A stretch of DNA of 64,000 nucleotides, taken from NCBI RefSeq assembly GCF_022448905.1, contig NZ_JAKVCW010000001.1, positions 186,001 to 250,000 on the forward strand, given 5' to 3'. The stretch is from Shimia sp. (GTDB taxonomy: Bacteria; Pseudomonadota; Alphaproteobacteria; Rhodobacterales; Rhodobacteraceae). Of this stretch, positions 35,850 to 44,791 are shown piece by piece; within the stretch, counting starts at the first letter, position 1, and each line of letters begins with the position of its first letter. The translations under genes and the position numbers were made by a program. A model generated the notes under the pieces. The model worked only from the letters and a program-made list of their open reading frames with translations, did no database searches and was not told where the DNA came from.

Positions 35850-37262
35850 TTATGACAAGGCGCGTTTCAGCGCGGGAATGTTGCTCACGACTAGCACGTC
35901 AAAGGCCAGCACGGCCAGCAGGGTCACACCAACCAAAGGGAACGCCAAAGAGACCAGCGCCGCGATCAGCAAAACGCCTTTGAAAAGCGGCATTTCTTTT
36001 GGTGCAGGCGGCGCAGCCAGGCGCAAGGCCTTGGACGGGCGGCGCTTGAGCCACATGACCACACCGGAGACACAGACAAAGATGACCATCAGGCAGAACA
36101 TGGTGTTCAGGAGCAGGTTCCACAATCCCATTAGGCCCATGTGCAAGGGGATGCCCACCGCCATGGATTTGCCCGCAACCGAGTAGTCGGCATAGCGCGC
36201 CTCGGCGAGGATTTTGCCGGTGTATTGGTCCACGTGAATGGTGGCGTCTACGGTAGGTGTGGTGCTGTCACCGCTCATGCTGTCTTGGTTGATGGTCCAG
36301 ACGCCGGTTTCTTCGCGCGGGTAGGCCACGCGAAAGCGCCCCTCAAGGCCCAAGTCGCGGCCCAACGCCACAAGGCTGTTGATGTCCACAGGCGCGCCTT
36401 CGGCTGTGCCGGTAACGCCGACATCAGAGCCAGAGGCGGGCATCGGGGTTTGCTCCAACGCCCAGGGCACATCGTTTTGGTTGCCGTGGTTCATGCTGGC
36501 GTGGGTGCTGTCTGACAGTGGGACGTCGCTCCACTTTTCTGCAGGGAAGGTGGACCAGGCCTGCACATATTTGCCACCCCAGATGCCAGCCCAAGCAAGG
36601 CCGGAGATCAGGAAGACCACCAACAGGGCGGAAATCCAGAAACCGGTGACCGCGTGCAGGCTTTTCCACAAGGCGCGACCGCGCGCTTTCAGGTTTGGAA
36701 TGAGCACCGATGTGTCGCCACCACGTGGCCACCAGAGGTAGAGGCCGGTCAGAACCAGCACGAGGCCAAGGCCCGCGGCGATCTCAATCAGCCGATCGCC
36801 GGTGTCGCCAAGCAACAGGGAGCCGTGGATGTTGTCAGCGAGATCATACCACCCCGCACGACGGTCCCAGTTGCCCAGCACAGCGCCGGTGTAAGGATCA
36901 ACGGCGACCATCTGGTGGGTGTCGCCGGTGTTGATGCGAAACACAGTGGCAAGCGCATCGGATTTCGGGCCGATGTATTCGACCACTGTGCCGGGCACCG
37001 CGGATGTGGCGGCGGCGGCTTGGTCGGAGACGGCCAACGCGGTGCCTTGGGGGGCGACCGCGATCTTTTCGCCGTCGCGGCCGTCAAACTGGGTGATGAA
37101 CATCATCATCATGCCGGTCACGGCAAGCATGATCATAAAAGGCACCACGTAAAGCGCGGCATAGAAGTGCCAGCGCCAGGCGGCGAAATAGAGTTTTTGA
37201 GAGAGAGACGTTGCGCTGGATTGCTCTGCGCGCACGTCGGCAAATTGGCTGTCCTTGGCCAT
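35850..37262 (-). CDS. PepSY-associated transmembrane protein
   Basis: 470 residues from the ATG at 37262 (MAKDSQFADVRAEQSS). Four transmembrane helices (~35-55 AALYVVPFMIMLAVTGMMMM; ~155; ~200 FWISALLVVFLISGLAWAGI; ~385 onward) with long periplasmic PepSY-type regions: TVFRINTGDTHQMVAVDPYT, GAVLGNWDRRAGWYDLADNI and HVDQYTGKILAEARYADYSV. His residues in WRWHFYAAL and NIHGSLLLGD recall the iron-uptake-associated PepSY reductases (heme-binding). The next gene is a DUF2946 protein, a frequent partner in metal-related loci. Role in iron or copper handling is inferred. Confidence 0.87.
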   Translation of the reverse strand: MAKDSQFADVRAEQSSATSLSQKLYFAAWRWHFYAALYVVPFMIMLAVTGMMMMFITQFDGRDGEKIAVAPQGTALAVSDQAAAATSAVPGTVVEYIGPKSDALATVFRINTGDTHQMVAVDPYTGAVLGNWDRRAGWYDLADNIHGSLLLGDTGDRLIEIAAGLGLVLVLTGLYLWWPRGGDTSVLIPNLKARGRALWKSLHAVTGFWISALLVVFLISGLAWAGIWGGKYVQAWSTFPAEKWSDVPLSDSTHASMNHGNQNDVPWALEQTPMPASGSDVGVTGTAEGAPVDINSLVALGRDLGLEGRFRVAYPREETGVWTINQDSMSGDSTTPTVDATIHVDQYTGKILAEARYADYSVAGKSMAVGIPLHMGLMGLWNLLLNTMFCLMVIFVCVSGVVMWLKRRPSKALRLAAPPAPKEMPLFKGVLLIAALVSLAFPLVGVTLLAVLAFDVLVVSNIPALKRALS

Positions 37263-37336
37263 GAGGGAACATCTCCTGAAGGGCCGCGCTTGGGTCCCCA
37301 AGCCGGCTTGATTTGTGTTTGATTTTTACAGGGAAC

Positions 37337-37702
37337 TCAGGAGAGTGCGGGCGGACCGCGGGCATCATAGCGGCGGTGGAACCCGGCGCTGTTGTGGGTA
37401 AAGTCCCGATGCTGCCAACGGTTGGTCAGGGACGCTTTGAGCGGCAGCGGGAAAGGGCCGTCCATCACCGGGACGACATCGGCCACCACGGAGAAAGCAC
37501 AAGGGCTGCGCTTGTCCTCGGTCTGCTCATGCAACGGCACCGGCGCCCCGGTGTCGTCCACAAGCATTTCAACCATTTCGTCACCGGTACAGATGACAAG
37601 CACCATATGGCCGTCTGCAAACGTCTTAGGCATCCATCCCGTGGGGATGAGTGCGGAGGCCATCACGGCCACCAATAGCACCAAGGACGTCAGCAGGCGC
37701 AT
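37337..37702 (-). CDS. DUF2946-type small exported protein
   Basis: 121 residues. N-terminal signal anchor LLTSLVLLVAVMASALIPTG, then GWMPKTFADGHMVLVICTGD, a Cys (SPCAFSV) and the family's terminal ARGPP motif. DUF2946 proteins sit beside copper or iron transport genes; here the neighbour is the PepSY protein. Function unknown. Confidence 0.78.
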   Translation of the reverse strand: MRLLTSLVLLVAVMASALIPTGWMPKTFADGHMVLVICTGDEMVEMLVDDTGAPVPLHEQTEDKRSPCAFSVVADVVPVMDGPFPLPLKASLTNRWQHRDFTHNSAGFHRRYDARGPPALS

Positions 37703-37705
37703 GGG

Positions 37706-38359
37706 TTATTCAAGACCGGCAATAATGGAGCGCAGTGTGGCGATGCCGTCGCCTTTTTCCGAACTGGTCAGCACAATCTCGGGGAACGCCGCCGGGTGTT
37801 TTGCCAATTTTTCGCGCACCTGTTTGAAGACTTTCTCGCGGTCTTTGACTTTCACCTTGTCGGCTTTGGTCATCACCACCTGAAACGTCAGCGCGGAGCT
37901 GTCCATCAAGGACATGATTTCTTCGTCGACATCTTTGATGCCATGCCGCGTGTCAATTAGCACAAAAGCGCGGCGCAAGTTGGCGCGACCAGACAGGTAT
38001 TGCTTCAGCAGGCGCTGCCATTTCTCCACCACCGCAAGCGGCGCGTTGGCATAACCATAGCCCGGCAGGTCGACGAGATAGTGGCTGTCGGTCAGCGTGA
38101 AGAAGTTGATTTCCTGCGTGCGGCCCGGCGTGTTGGACGCACGCGCTAGGCGGCTGCGATTGGTCAGCGCGTTGATCAGCGTGGATTTGCCCACATTGGA
38201 ACGCCCCGCAAAACAGACCTCAACACGGTCCCCCGCAGGCAGGCCATCCATGGCGACCACACCTTTGAGGAAGTCGGATTTGGAGCCGTCAAACAGCTTG
38301 CGGCCCCGTTCCAGTGCCAAAGGCTCCGGGTCTTCGGCAAATGGGAAAGGAAGTTGCAT
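37706..38359 (-). CDS. engB: Ribosome biogenesis GTPase EngB (YihA/YsxC)
   Basis: 217 residues. G1 CFAGRSNVGKSTLINALTN, G3 LVDLPGYGYANAP, G4 VMTKADKVK and G5-like LTSSEKGDGI; these in order are EngB. It acts in 50S assembly. It overlaps the MOSC gene by one base, and that gene overlaps yidC by one base, so yidC-MOSC-engB is a single transcription unit. Confidence 0.95.
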   Translation of the reverse strand: MQLPFPFAEDPEPLALERGRKLFDGSKSDFLKGVVAMDGLPAGDRVEVCFAGRSNVGKSTLINALTNRSRLARASNTPGRTQEINFFTLTDSHYLVDLPGYGYANAPLAVVEKWQRLLKQYLSGRANLRRAFVLIDTRHGIKDVDEEIMSLMDSSALTFQVVMTKADKVKVKDREKVFKQVREKLAKHPAAFPEIVLTSSEKGDGIATLRSIIAGLE

Positions 38360-39102
38360 CAGAGCACCTCTGCTGTGTCGCCGACGGCAATGTCGCCGGA
38401 TTTGGTCACCACACCGTAGACGCCAAAGTCCTGATGACCAAAGGCTTCGTTCAAAACGCCCAGTGTGTCCGCATCGCGCACGCCTGTGTCGGTGTTGACG
38501 GTGGTCGCTTTGCAGCGCGTGATGCGCTCGCGCACCTCAATTTCGGTGCCACCGATGCGCAGCGTTTTGCCAATCCAGTCAAACTCTTCCCATGGCGCAA
38601 ATCCATCGAGCCAGATGTTACCACGCCAGCGTTCCGTGGCGAGCTTGCGGCCCAAGCGGCCTTCGATCGCGCGGTGGCTGGCGGTGGTGTGGATGGCGAT
38701 GGACGGGAAGGGGCTGTCGGTCATGCCAAATTCACCGGCAGGCACCAGTTTGGCACTGGCGGCGCGGTCTTTGGGCATGATCGGACGCACCCAATCAATC
38801 AGCTTGTCGCCTTGGGTTTCCGGATCAAAGGTCAGCTCCCAGAGGTCTGGGTGCTGCAGGGTGATCTTGCCGGTGGCTTCGTCGACCTTGGCGGTTATGG
38901 CTTGCAACGAAGGTGCCCCAGCGGCGCGGGAAAAATTCACGCAACGGGCCCATTCGCCCCCATCGGTTTTGGCGCGTTCATGGGCCACGGCGTAGCGGCG
39001 ATCCCAGGGGAAGGTTTGCCCCTCCACCAAAGAGACATGACCCACGGACTCGCGTCCGTGGGCCTTGATCGGGTGTCGCCAGAGTGCGGAGACGGTTCCC
39101 AT
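38359..39102 (-). CDS. MOSC domain-containing protein
   Basis: 247 residues. An N-terminal beta-barrel-like part (VSALWRHPIKAHGRESVGHV, FPWDRRYAVAH) and a C-terminal MOSC region (WRGNIWLDGFAPWEEFDWIG, EIEVRERITRCKATTVNTDT with the conserved Cys at TRCKAT). MOSC proteins bind molybdenum cofactor or sulfur; this one's reaction is unknown. It often lies between yidC and engB in this family of bacteria. Confidence 0.88.
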   Translation of the reverse strand: MGTVSALWRHPIKAHGRESVGHVSLVEGQTFPWDRRYAVAHERAKTDGGEWARCVNFSRAAGAPSLQAITAKVDEATGKITLQHPDLWELTFDPETQGDKLIDWVRPIMPKDRAASAKLVPAGEFGMTDSPFPSIAIHTTASHRAIEGRLGRKLATERWRGNIWLDGFAPWEEFDWIGKTLRIGGTEIEVRERITRCKATTVNTDTGVRDADTLGVLNEAFGHQDFGVYGVVTKSGDIAVGDTAEVL

Positions 39103-40919
39103 TATTTGGCGTCCTCCTCAGGCTTCGACTTCTTGAAGCTTGATTGGATGTTGCCAAACACATCCGGTTTGTAGCCGTGCTGGCGCATGATGCCGTACTG
39201 CTGGATGAAGGTGATCACGTTGTTGGTGATCCAGTAGATCACAAGACCGGAGGCAAAGCTGCCGAGCATGAACATGAAGACCCATGGCATCCAGGCAAAG
39301 ATCATCTTCTGCGTTGGATCGGTGGGCGCCGGGTTCAGCTTCTGCTGCAGCCACATGGAGATACCCAACAGGATTGGCAGAATGCCCAAGGAGAAGATCT
39401 CGAAGAAGCCCAGTTCCGGCACGCCGTAAGGCAGGATGCCAAACAGGTTGAAGATTGAGCTTGGGTCTGGCGCGGACAAGTCGGTGATCCAGCCAAACCA
39501 GGGCGCATGCCGCAGTTCTTTGGTCACAAAGATCACTTTGTAGAGCGAGAAGAAGATTGGGATCTGGATCAGGATCGGCAGACAGCCCGCCGCCGGATTG
39601 ACCTTTTCCTTCTTATACAGCTCCATCATGGCCTGCTGCATCTTCTGACGGTCGTCGCCCGCTTGCTCTTTCAGCTTCTCCATTTGAGGCTGAAGTTCTT
39701 TCATCTTCGCCATGGAGGCATAAGATTTATAGGCCAGCGGGAAGACGATGATTTTCAGAACAACAGTCAGCGCGATGATCGCCCAGCCCATGTTGCCGAT
39801 GAAGCCATAGAGCCACATCAGGAGCCACATGATCGGCTTCGTGAGGAAGGAGAACCAGCCCCAGTCGATGGACTCCAGCAGGCCTTCAACACCTTCTTCG
39901 TTCTGGTAGTTGCGGATTTTGCCCCAGTCTTTGGAGCCCGCAAACAGACGGGAGTTGGCGGTTGCGGTCTGACCTTCAGCCACCTGCATGGTCGGCATCA
40001 CCGCTTCGGTCTGGTAGATGTCGCGAGACTGGTCGTATTTTGCCACGGATTTGAAGGGCTTGCCTTGCTCCGGGATCAATGTGGCCATCCAGTAGTGGTC
40101 GGTGAAACCGATCCAACCGTTGGCCTCGACCTGTGTCACCTCGGCAGGCGCACCTTCGCGTTGATCAAAGGTGTAGTCGGTCATGCCGTCATAGTCGGTT
40201 TCGGTCAGCTCGCCGTCGGCCATAGAGATCAGGCCTTCGTGCAGGATGAAGAAGTTTTTCAGGTCATCCGGCTGACCATAACGCGCCAGCACACCATAAG
40301 GCGCCAGAGAGACGGTGCCTGCACCGGTGTTTTCGACGGTCTGCTCCACGGAGAACATGTAGTCTTTGTCCACCGAAATGGTGCGGCGGAAGATCAGGCC
40401 TGCGCCATTGTCCCATTTCAGCGTGATTGGAGTCTCAACGGTCAGCGTGTCGCCGCTTTCGATGTCCCAGAGGGTATTAGAGCCTGGCACCTGGTCCAGA
40501 GACAGACCTGCGCCCGGGGCCCAGCCATAGAGCGCGTAGTAGGCATGTGGCTCACCGTTGGGCGACAGGAAGGTGACGATGGGAGAATCTTCGTCCTGGG
40601 TTTCGCGGTAGTCGTTGAGCTTTAGATCATCCAGACGGCCACCCAGCAAAGAGACAGAGCCGGACAGGCGCGCGGTATCGATCTCAACGCGTGGGGCATC
40701 GGCCACTTCGGTGGGCTCGACAGAGGTGGCGGCACCGGAGTCAGCCGCGGCAGTCGCGGGGGCCGTCGACGGGGTGACCGCATCGGTGCCCTCGACAACG
40801 GCGGTTGGAGCGTTGGGGTCCTGGGTCGCCTCAGGGGGGGGAAACAGGAGGAACCAAATCAGGATGACGCCAAAGCTGAGCGCCGTCGCGAGGATGAGGT
40901 TCTTGTTCTGATCGTCCAT
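39102..40919 (-). CDS. yidC: Membrane protein insertase YidC
   Basis: 605 residues from the ATG at 40919 (MDDQNKNLILATALSFGVIL). N-terminal helix, an Ala/Thr/Pro-rich linker, a large periplasmic P1 domain (~90-350), then the conserved insertase core of five helices: LKIIVFPLAYKSYASMAKMK, the C1 coiled coil, AAGCLPILIQIPIFFSLYKV, GISMWLQQKLNPAPTDPTQK and PWVFMFMLGSFASGLVIYWI. Inserts inner-membrane proteins alone or with SecYEG. Not flanked by rnpA-rpmH as in many genomes. Confidence 0.96.
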   Translation of the reverse strand: MDDQNKNLILATALSFGVILIWFLLFPPPEATQDPNAPTAVVEGTDAVTPSTAPATAAADSGAATSVEPTEVADAPRVEIDTARLSGSVSLLGGRLDDLKLNDYRETQDEDSPIVTFLSPNGEPHAYYALYGWAPGAGLSLDQVPGSNTLWDIESGDTLTVETPITLKWDNGAGLIFRRTISVDKDYMFSVEQTVENTGAGTVSLAPYGVLARYGQPDDLKNFFILHEGLISMADGELTETDYDGMTDYTFDQREGAPAEVTQVEANGWIGFTDHYWMATLIPEQGKPFKSVAKYDQSRDIYQTEAVMPTMQVAEGQTATANSRLFAGSKDWGKIRNYQNEEGVEGLLESIDWGWFSFLTKPIMWLLMWLYGFIGNMGWAIIALTVVLKIIVFPLAYKSYASMAKMKELQPQMEKLKEQAGDDRQKMQQAMMELYKKEKVNPAAGCLPILIQIPIFFSLYKVIFVTKELRHAPWFGWITDLSAPDPSSIFNLFGILPYGVPELGFFEIFSLGILPILLGISMWLQQKLNPAPTDPTQKMIFAWMPWVFMFMLGSFASGLVIYWITNNVITFIQQYGIMRQHGYKPDVFGNIQSSFKKSKPEEDAK

Positions 40920-41062
40920 TGCCGCAAGCCATCTGTCGTTAAAAGGATGGGGAGGTTCAACAGAGGTGGCGACCAAAGGTCAAGGGGATTCGACCCAATT
41001 TGCCCGAAAGGCAGCGGTTCGTTGCGTGTGGGGAGGGGGACGCGCCAAGGGCGACGCGGTGG

Positions 41063-42613
41063 TCAGCTTGGTTTGTTGCCGATCTGAAGCGCGGGGCCGA
41101 TCTTTTCCTGATGCTCGGTCATCCACTTGATGGTCTCGTAAAACGGCATTGGGCGGGCAATGCCGTAACCCTGCACATGGGAACAGCCAAGCTGCGCCAG
41201 CATCGCGTGTTCAGCTGGATTTTCAACACCTTCGGCCAGCGTTTCGAGCCCAAGACGCTCCGCCATGGTGACAATCGCGGCGATCATACGTTGCTGATCG
41301 GGGTCTTTGTCGATGTTGGTTACAAAGGAGCGGTCGATTTTGATGCGTTTTACCGGCAGGCGGCGGATCGAGGAGATGGACGCGTGGCCGGTGCCAAAAT
41401 CGTCTAAGTCAATTTCGCAACCCATTGCGCTGATCGCTTCGACGTTGCGGACGACCATGTCGTCCGGCGTGCCCGCCACAACACTTTCAAGCACTTCGAT
41501 GCCGAGGCGTTTTGCGTCCAGCTCGGTGCGGTCCAGCTCCCATTGGATACGTTCCACCAGAGTGGGGCTGCGAAGCTCCTCCCCGGCAAAGTTCACACCA
41601 ACCATGGGGACGGTGAAACCGGCGTCGTCCCATGCGCGAATGGCATCAAGGGATTGACGCAACATCAGGTCTGCCAATTGGCCCATCTGGCCGGTTTGAT
41701 GCAGCACGTCGAGGAACTGGATTGGGGCGAGAATGCCGCGTTCAGGATGTTCCCAGCGGGCCAAAGCCTCAAAGCCGGTGACAAGGCCTGTGTCGGTGGA
41801 CACTTGTGGTTGAAACCAAGCGCGAATTTGGTCGCGTTGCAGGGTGCGCGCCGCTTCGCTTTGGGTTTTGCGGCGCGATATCACTTTGCGGCCCATATCA
41901 GTGGAATAGGCGCGGATGTTGCTGTCGCCGGTCAGCTGTGCCTCACACATCGCCATATCAGCGGCCTGGATCATGGCAGTGGCGGAGGGGCGGTTCAGGC
42001 GGGCGGACAGACAGAAGCCAATGGAACAACTGACATAGATAGACGCCATTTGCAGCGGCATAGGCTCTTCAACGGCGGTCTGGAAACGCGTCGCCATCTG
42101 AATGCCACTTTCGACATCAAAGTAGGCAATCGGCTCCAAGGCAACGGAGAACGACGCGTCACCGGAGCGAGACACCAGATCACCGGATCGCAGCGCGTTT
42201 TTCAAGCGCTCGGCGACATAGCGCAGCACCTCTTCCGCGGCTTGATCACCGTGATTTTCCCGCAGGCGGGCAAAGTTGTCGATCTTGATGGAGAAGCAGG
42301 CAGTGGTGCGCCCGTCCTCTTCCAGCGAGGACATCTTCTCCTGCATCTGGCGCTCAAACCCAGCAGGGGTGAGCAGGCCGGTCAGGCCGTCGACTTCGCT
42401 CTTCTTGCGCCGTTTGGCAGCCGTGAAAGGTGAAAACATCAGGAACGGCAGTGGCAGCAGGAAAGCGCAGACCAAAAGCCCCAGCTCGCCAAAGGCAAAC
42501 CATGCCGCCAAGGTCACCACAGGAAACAGCAGAGGGACAACCCGACGCACAGAGGACTCCCGGGTCCAATAAGCCCGAAATGAAGCCAGGAATGTGTCCA
42601 GTCGCGACTGCAT
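41063..42613 (-). CDS. c-di-GMP phosphodiesterase (degenerate GGDEF + EAL)
   Basis: 516 residues from the ATG at 42613, which has AGGA 8 nt upstream (an ATG 7 codons earlier has none). Two N-terminal transmembrane helices (VVPLLFPVVTLAAWFAFGEL, GLLVCAFLLPLPFLMFSPF) are followed by a GGDEF domain whose active site is SRSGDASF instead of GGDEF, so no cyclase activity, and an intact EAL domain: FEALARWEHP, VNFAGEEL (Asn), GIEVLES (Glu), LDDFGTGHAS (Asp-Asp), KRIKIDRSFV (Lys), AEGVEN (Glu) and HVQGYGIARP (Gln). Predicted membrane-bound hydrolase of c-di-GMP to pGpG. Confidence 0.92.
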   Translation of the reverse strand: MQSRLDTFLASFRAYWTRESSVRRVVPLLFPVVTLAAWFAFGELGLLVCAFLLPLPFLMFSPFTAAKRRKKSEVDGLTGLLTPAGFERQMQEKMSSLEEDGRTTACFSIKIDNFARLRENHGDQAAEEVLRYVAERLKNALRSGDLVSRSGDASFSVALEPIAYFDVESGIQMATRFQTAVEEPMPLQMASIYVSCSIGFCLSARLNRPSATAMIQAADMAMCEAQLTGDSNIRAYSTDMGRKVISRRKTQSEAARTLQRDQIRAWFQPQVSTDTGLVTGFEALARWEHPERGILAPIQFLDVLHQTGQMGQLADLMLRQSLDAIRAWDDAGFTVPMVGVNFAGEELRSPTLVERIQWELDRTELDAKRLGIEVLESVVAGTPDDMVVRNVEAISAMGCEIDLDDFGTGHASISSIRRLPVKRIKIDRSFVTNIDKDPDQQRMIAAIVTMAERLGLETLAEGVENPAEHAMLAQLGCSHVQGYGIARPMPFYETIKWMTEHQEKIGPALQIGNKPS

Positions 42614-42674
42614 ATGAGGTGTCCTATGACGCATAAAACTTGGTTTAGTGTCAGCGATTCTCTTAAGTGATCAG

Positions 42675-43544
42675 TTAACGTAGCTTAGGGATCGTATCCG
42701 AATTTGGTTCAAATTTTACTGATTCTCGAATTAAACCGGCAAAATCGAACAGGTTGGGATCCATCATGTGGCTTGGGCGGATGTTGGTCAGCGCCTTGAA
42801 CATTACCTGACGGCGGCCTGGGCTGTTGGCTTCCCACTGATCTAGAATCTGCTTAACTTGTTGACGTTGCAGGCCATCTTGGGAGCCGCAAAGATCACAA
42901 GGGATGATCGGGTAGTTCATCGCCTTGGCAAATTTCTCGCAATCCTCCTCGGCCACATGCGCCAGCGGGCGGTAGACAAACAAATCGCCTTCTTCGTTAA
43001 CAAGCTTGGGCGGCATGGTTGCCAGACGACCGCCGTGAAACAGGTTCATGAAGAAGGTTTCGAGGATGTCATCGCGGTGGTGACCCAACACAACCGCGCT
43101 GCAGCCCTCTTCTCGGGCGATCCGGTAGAGGTTGCCGCGGCGCAGGCGCGAACAGAGCGCGCAATAGGTGCGACCGGCTGGAACCTTGTCTTTCACAATC
43201 GAGTAGGTGTCTTGATATTCGATGCGGTGTTCGACCTGCATCTTTTCCAGAAAGGCGGGCAGGACGGTGGCCGGGAAGTTGGGCTGTCCCTGATCCAGGT
43301 TGCAGGCCAAAAGCTCAACCGGCAGCAGGCCGCGCCATTTCAATTCGTGCAGCACCGCGAGCAGGGTATAGGAATCCTTACCGCCGGAGAGGCACACAAG
43401 CCACTTCGCGCCGCGTTCGATCATGCCGTATTGTTCAATTGCCTCGCGTGTCTGACGCACGATTCGTTTGCGCAACTTCTTGAAATTGGCCGAAGAAGGC
43501 GCGTCCTGGAACAGCGGGTGGATATCATTGAGGTCGTCTAACAT
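42675..43544 (-). CDS. ttcA: tRNA 2-thiocytidine(32) synthetase TtcA
   Basis: 289 residues. PP-loop [18 protein letters not shown], Cys pair [14 protein letters not shown] that binds the [4Fe-4S] cluster with a further CDLC motif, and [19 protein letters not shown] are specific to TtcA. It thiolates C32 of tRNA in an oxygen-sensitive reaction. Confidence 0.94.
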   Translation of the reverse strand: MLDDLNDIHPLFQDAPSSANFKKLRKRIVRQTREAIEQYGMIERGAKWLVCLSGGKDSYTLLAVLHELKWRGLLPVELLACNLDQGQPNFPATVLPAFLEKMQVEHRIEYQDTYSIVKDKVPAGRTYCALCSRLRRGNLYRIAREEGCSAVVLGHHRDDILETFFMNLFHGGRLATMPPKLVNEEGDLFVYRPLAHVAEEDCEKFAKAMNYPIIPCDLCGSQDGLQRQQVKQILDQWEANSPGRRQVMFKALTNIRPSHMMDPNLFDFAGLIRESVKFEPNSDTIPKLR

Positions 43545-43710
43545 GCCGTGCCTTAAGCGAGGGGTCTTCCAGGGTCAATCTATCCCCAAGGATATCCACA
43601 GGTTGGCCGCGGACCACAAGCGTAGTTAAGGAAAACCCGACCCGTGTGATTTCGGGCACAGGGCGTTTGCATAGGATTGGGGACGGGATGTACGACGAAA
43701 CGAACGCGCC

Positions 43711-43734
43711 AAACCCCAAGTTTTATGGGGGTTT
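43711..43734. other. Hairpin in the ttcA / secreted protein gap
   Basis: AAACCCC/GGGGTTT, 7 bp, loop of 10 nt. The 348-bp gap 43545-43892 holds this, GGAAAC-actgc-GTTTCC (about 43817-43833) and the stronger stem at 43852-43876, but no gene that I can support. Read on the minus strand, ttcA is downstream of the gap, so part is its promoter region. Confidence 0.45.
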
Positions 43735-43851
43735 ACGGCATGTGTCGGGCGGTTGGGAAGTGACCGGCTGTGTTTAGATCACGGAACTGTGAACGCCTGG
43801 CGGTGTGGCGGAAATGGAAACACTGCGTTTCCGTGCTTCCTGGGTGCCTAT

Positions 43852-43876
43852 CCGGGCGCGGTTTGGGCGCGCCCGG
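43852..43876 (-). terminator. GC-rich hairpin after the secreted-protein gene
   Basis: Perfect 9-bp stem CCGGGCGCG/CGCGCCCGG with a 7-nt loop, 17 bp beyond the stop at 43893. There is no T-run, so a Rho-independent role is uncertain. Confidence 0.5.
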
Positions 43877-43892
43877 GAGGCGAAAGGGGGGC

Positions 43893-44396
43893 TTACTGAA
43901 GCTGCTCTTCGTTACACTTCTTGGCCAGATCGAGCGCCTTGGCGGTGCCAGCCAGATCGACGATGAAGGAGTATTCCTTTTCCGGGAACACGGTCATCGT
44001 GGGCGCGCGGCGGATGGCCTCATACACTTCCGGATCCTCGGTCAGCACATAGCCGCCGCTGTAGCCTTTGGTGATGTTGCCACGCATGCCAGTGGCCTCT
44101 CCAACGTAGAGGTTTTCACCAATTAGCAGCGCCACATCTTGTTTCACGTCGGTGCGGATGTTGGTCTCCGCTTTGGTGAAGATGCCGATGTAGCCAATGG
44201 CGCGGTCCTCGGTCAGACCCATCTGAATGACGTTGTCCAAGCCGTCTTTGGTTTCCACCAGGCAGGTGCCTTTTTCGGTGTCGATGTGCACGTTCCAGCC
44301 GTCCACAGAGCCATAGCCGACAAATTTGTCAGCCAGTACAGCGGTGCTGGTTAGGGTCAAGGCGGCCGTTGTGGCCAGGATGTGAGAAAGGCGCAT
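43893..44396 (-). CDS. Secreted protein of unknown function
   Basis: 167 residues. Sec signal peptide LSHILATTAALTLTSTAVLA with likely cleavage after VLA (~22). The mature part GYGSVDGWNVHIDTEKGTCL then VETKDGLDNVIQMGL, and DVALLIGENLYVGEATGM resemble periplasmic invasion-associated-locus-B-like or related small beta proteins, but I do not recognise a family with certainty. Two Cys (44 and near C-terminus CNEEQ) may form a disulfide. Confidence 0.75.
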   Translation of the reverse strand: MRLSHILATTAALTLTSTAVLADKFVGYGSVDGWNVHIDTEKGTCLVETKDGLDNVIQMGLTEDRAIGYIGIFTKAETNIRTDVKQDVALLIGENLYVGEATGMRGNITKGYSGGYVLTEDPEVYEAIRRAPTMTVFPEKEYSFIVDLAGTAKALDLAKKCNEEQLQ

Positions 44397-44459
44397 GGGA
44401 AATCTCCTGAAAGGACAATTGAATGCGCACAGGCTAGCACTCTCTTGGGTGGTGTCCAG

Positions 44460-44732
44460 TCAGGTTTCGCGGTTTTGCGTACCCCCGGATGCGCCATTTT
44501 TGTCGCCACAACAGGGCGGAACCGGATCGTAGCCGCTGCTGCCAAAGGGATGGCAGCGACCAAGTCGGCGCAGGGTCAGCCAGCTGCCCTTGATCGCGCC
44601 ATGTTTCTCCAGTGCTTCCAGCGCGTAGGCTGAACAGGTGGGCTGATACCGGCAGTTGAAGCCAACCCAAGGGCTAAACACCAAACGGTAGAACCGGACG
44701 GGCAGGGCGGCGATATGGGCAAGCGGTGACAT
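44460..44732 (-). CDS. yidD: Membrane protein insertion efficiency factor YidD
   Basis: 90 residues from the ATG at 44732 ([20 protein letters not shown]). YidD signature [20 protein letters not shown] and LGRCHPFG are present. It is usually in rpmH-rnpA-yidD-yidC; here it lies 3.5 kb from yidC. It assists YidC-dependent membrane insertion at the inner face. Confidence 0.93.
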   Translation of the reverse strand: MSPLAHIAALPVRFYRLVFSPWVGFNCRYQPTCSAYALEALEKHGAIKGSWLTLRRLGRCHPFGSSGYDPVPPCCGDKNGASGGTQNRET

Positions 44733-44763
44733 GGGAACTATGTAGGCCATATAGCGCGCGTAA

Positions 44764-44788
44764 AAAAGGCCGCGTCATGCGGCCTTTT
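44764..44788. terminator. Bidirectional Rho-independent terminator
   Basis: Perfect 10-bp stem AAAAGGCCGC/GCGGCCTTTT with a 5-nt loop. T-run on either strand. It is immediately after the AAA ATPase stop and closes the tad locus. Confidence 0.92.
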
Positions 44789-44791
44789 GGA

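Noticed and set aside
43571..43610. ATATCCACAGG near ttcA as another DnaA box
   Set aside because: Single isolated imperfect match (first base differs) with no second box nearby.
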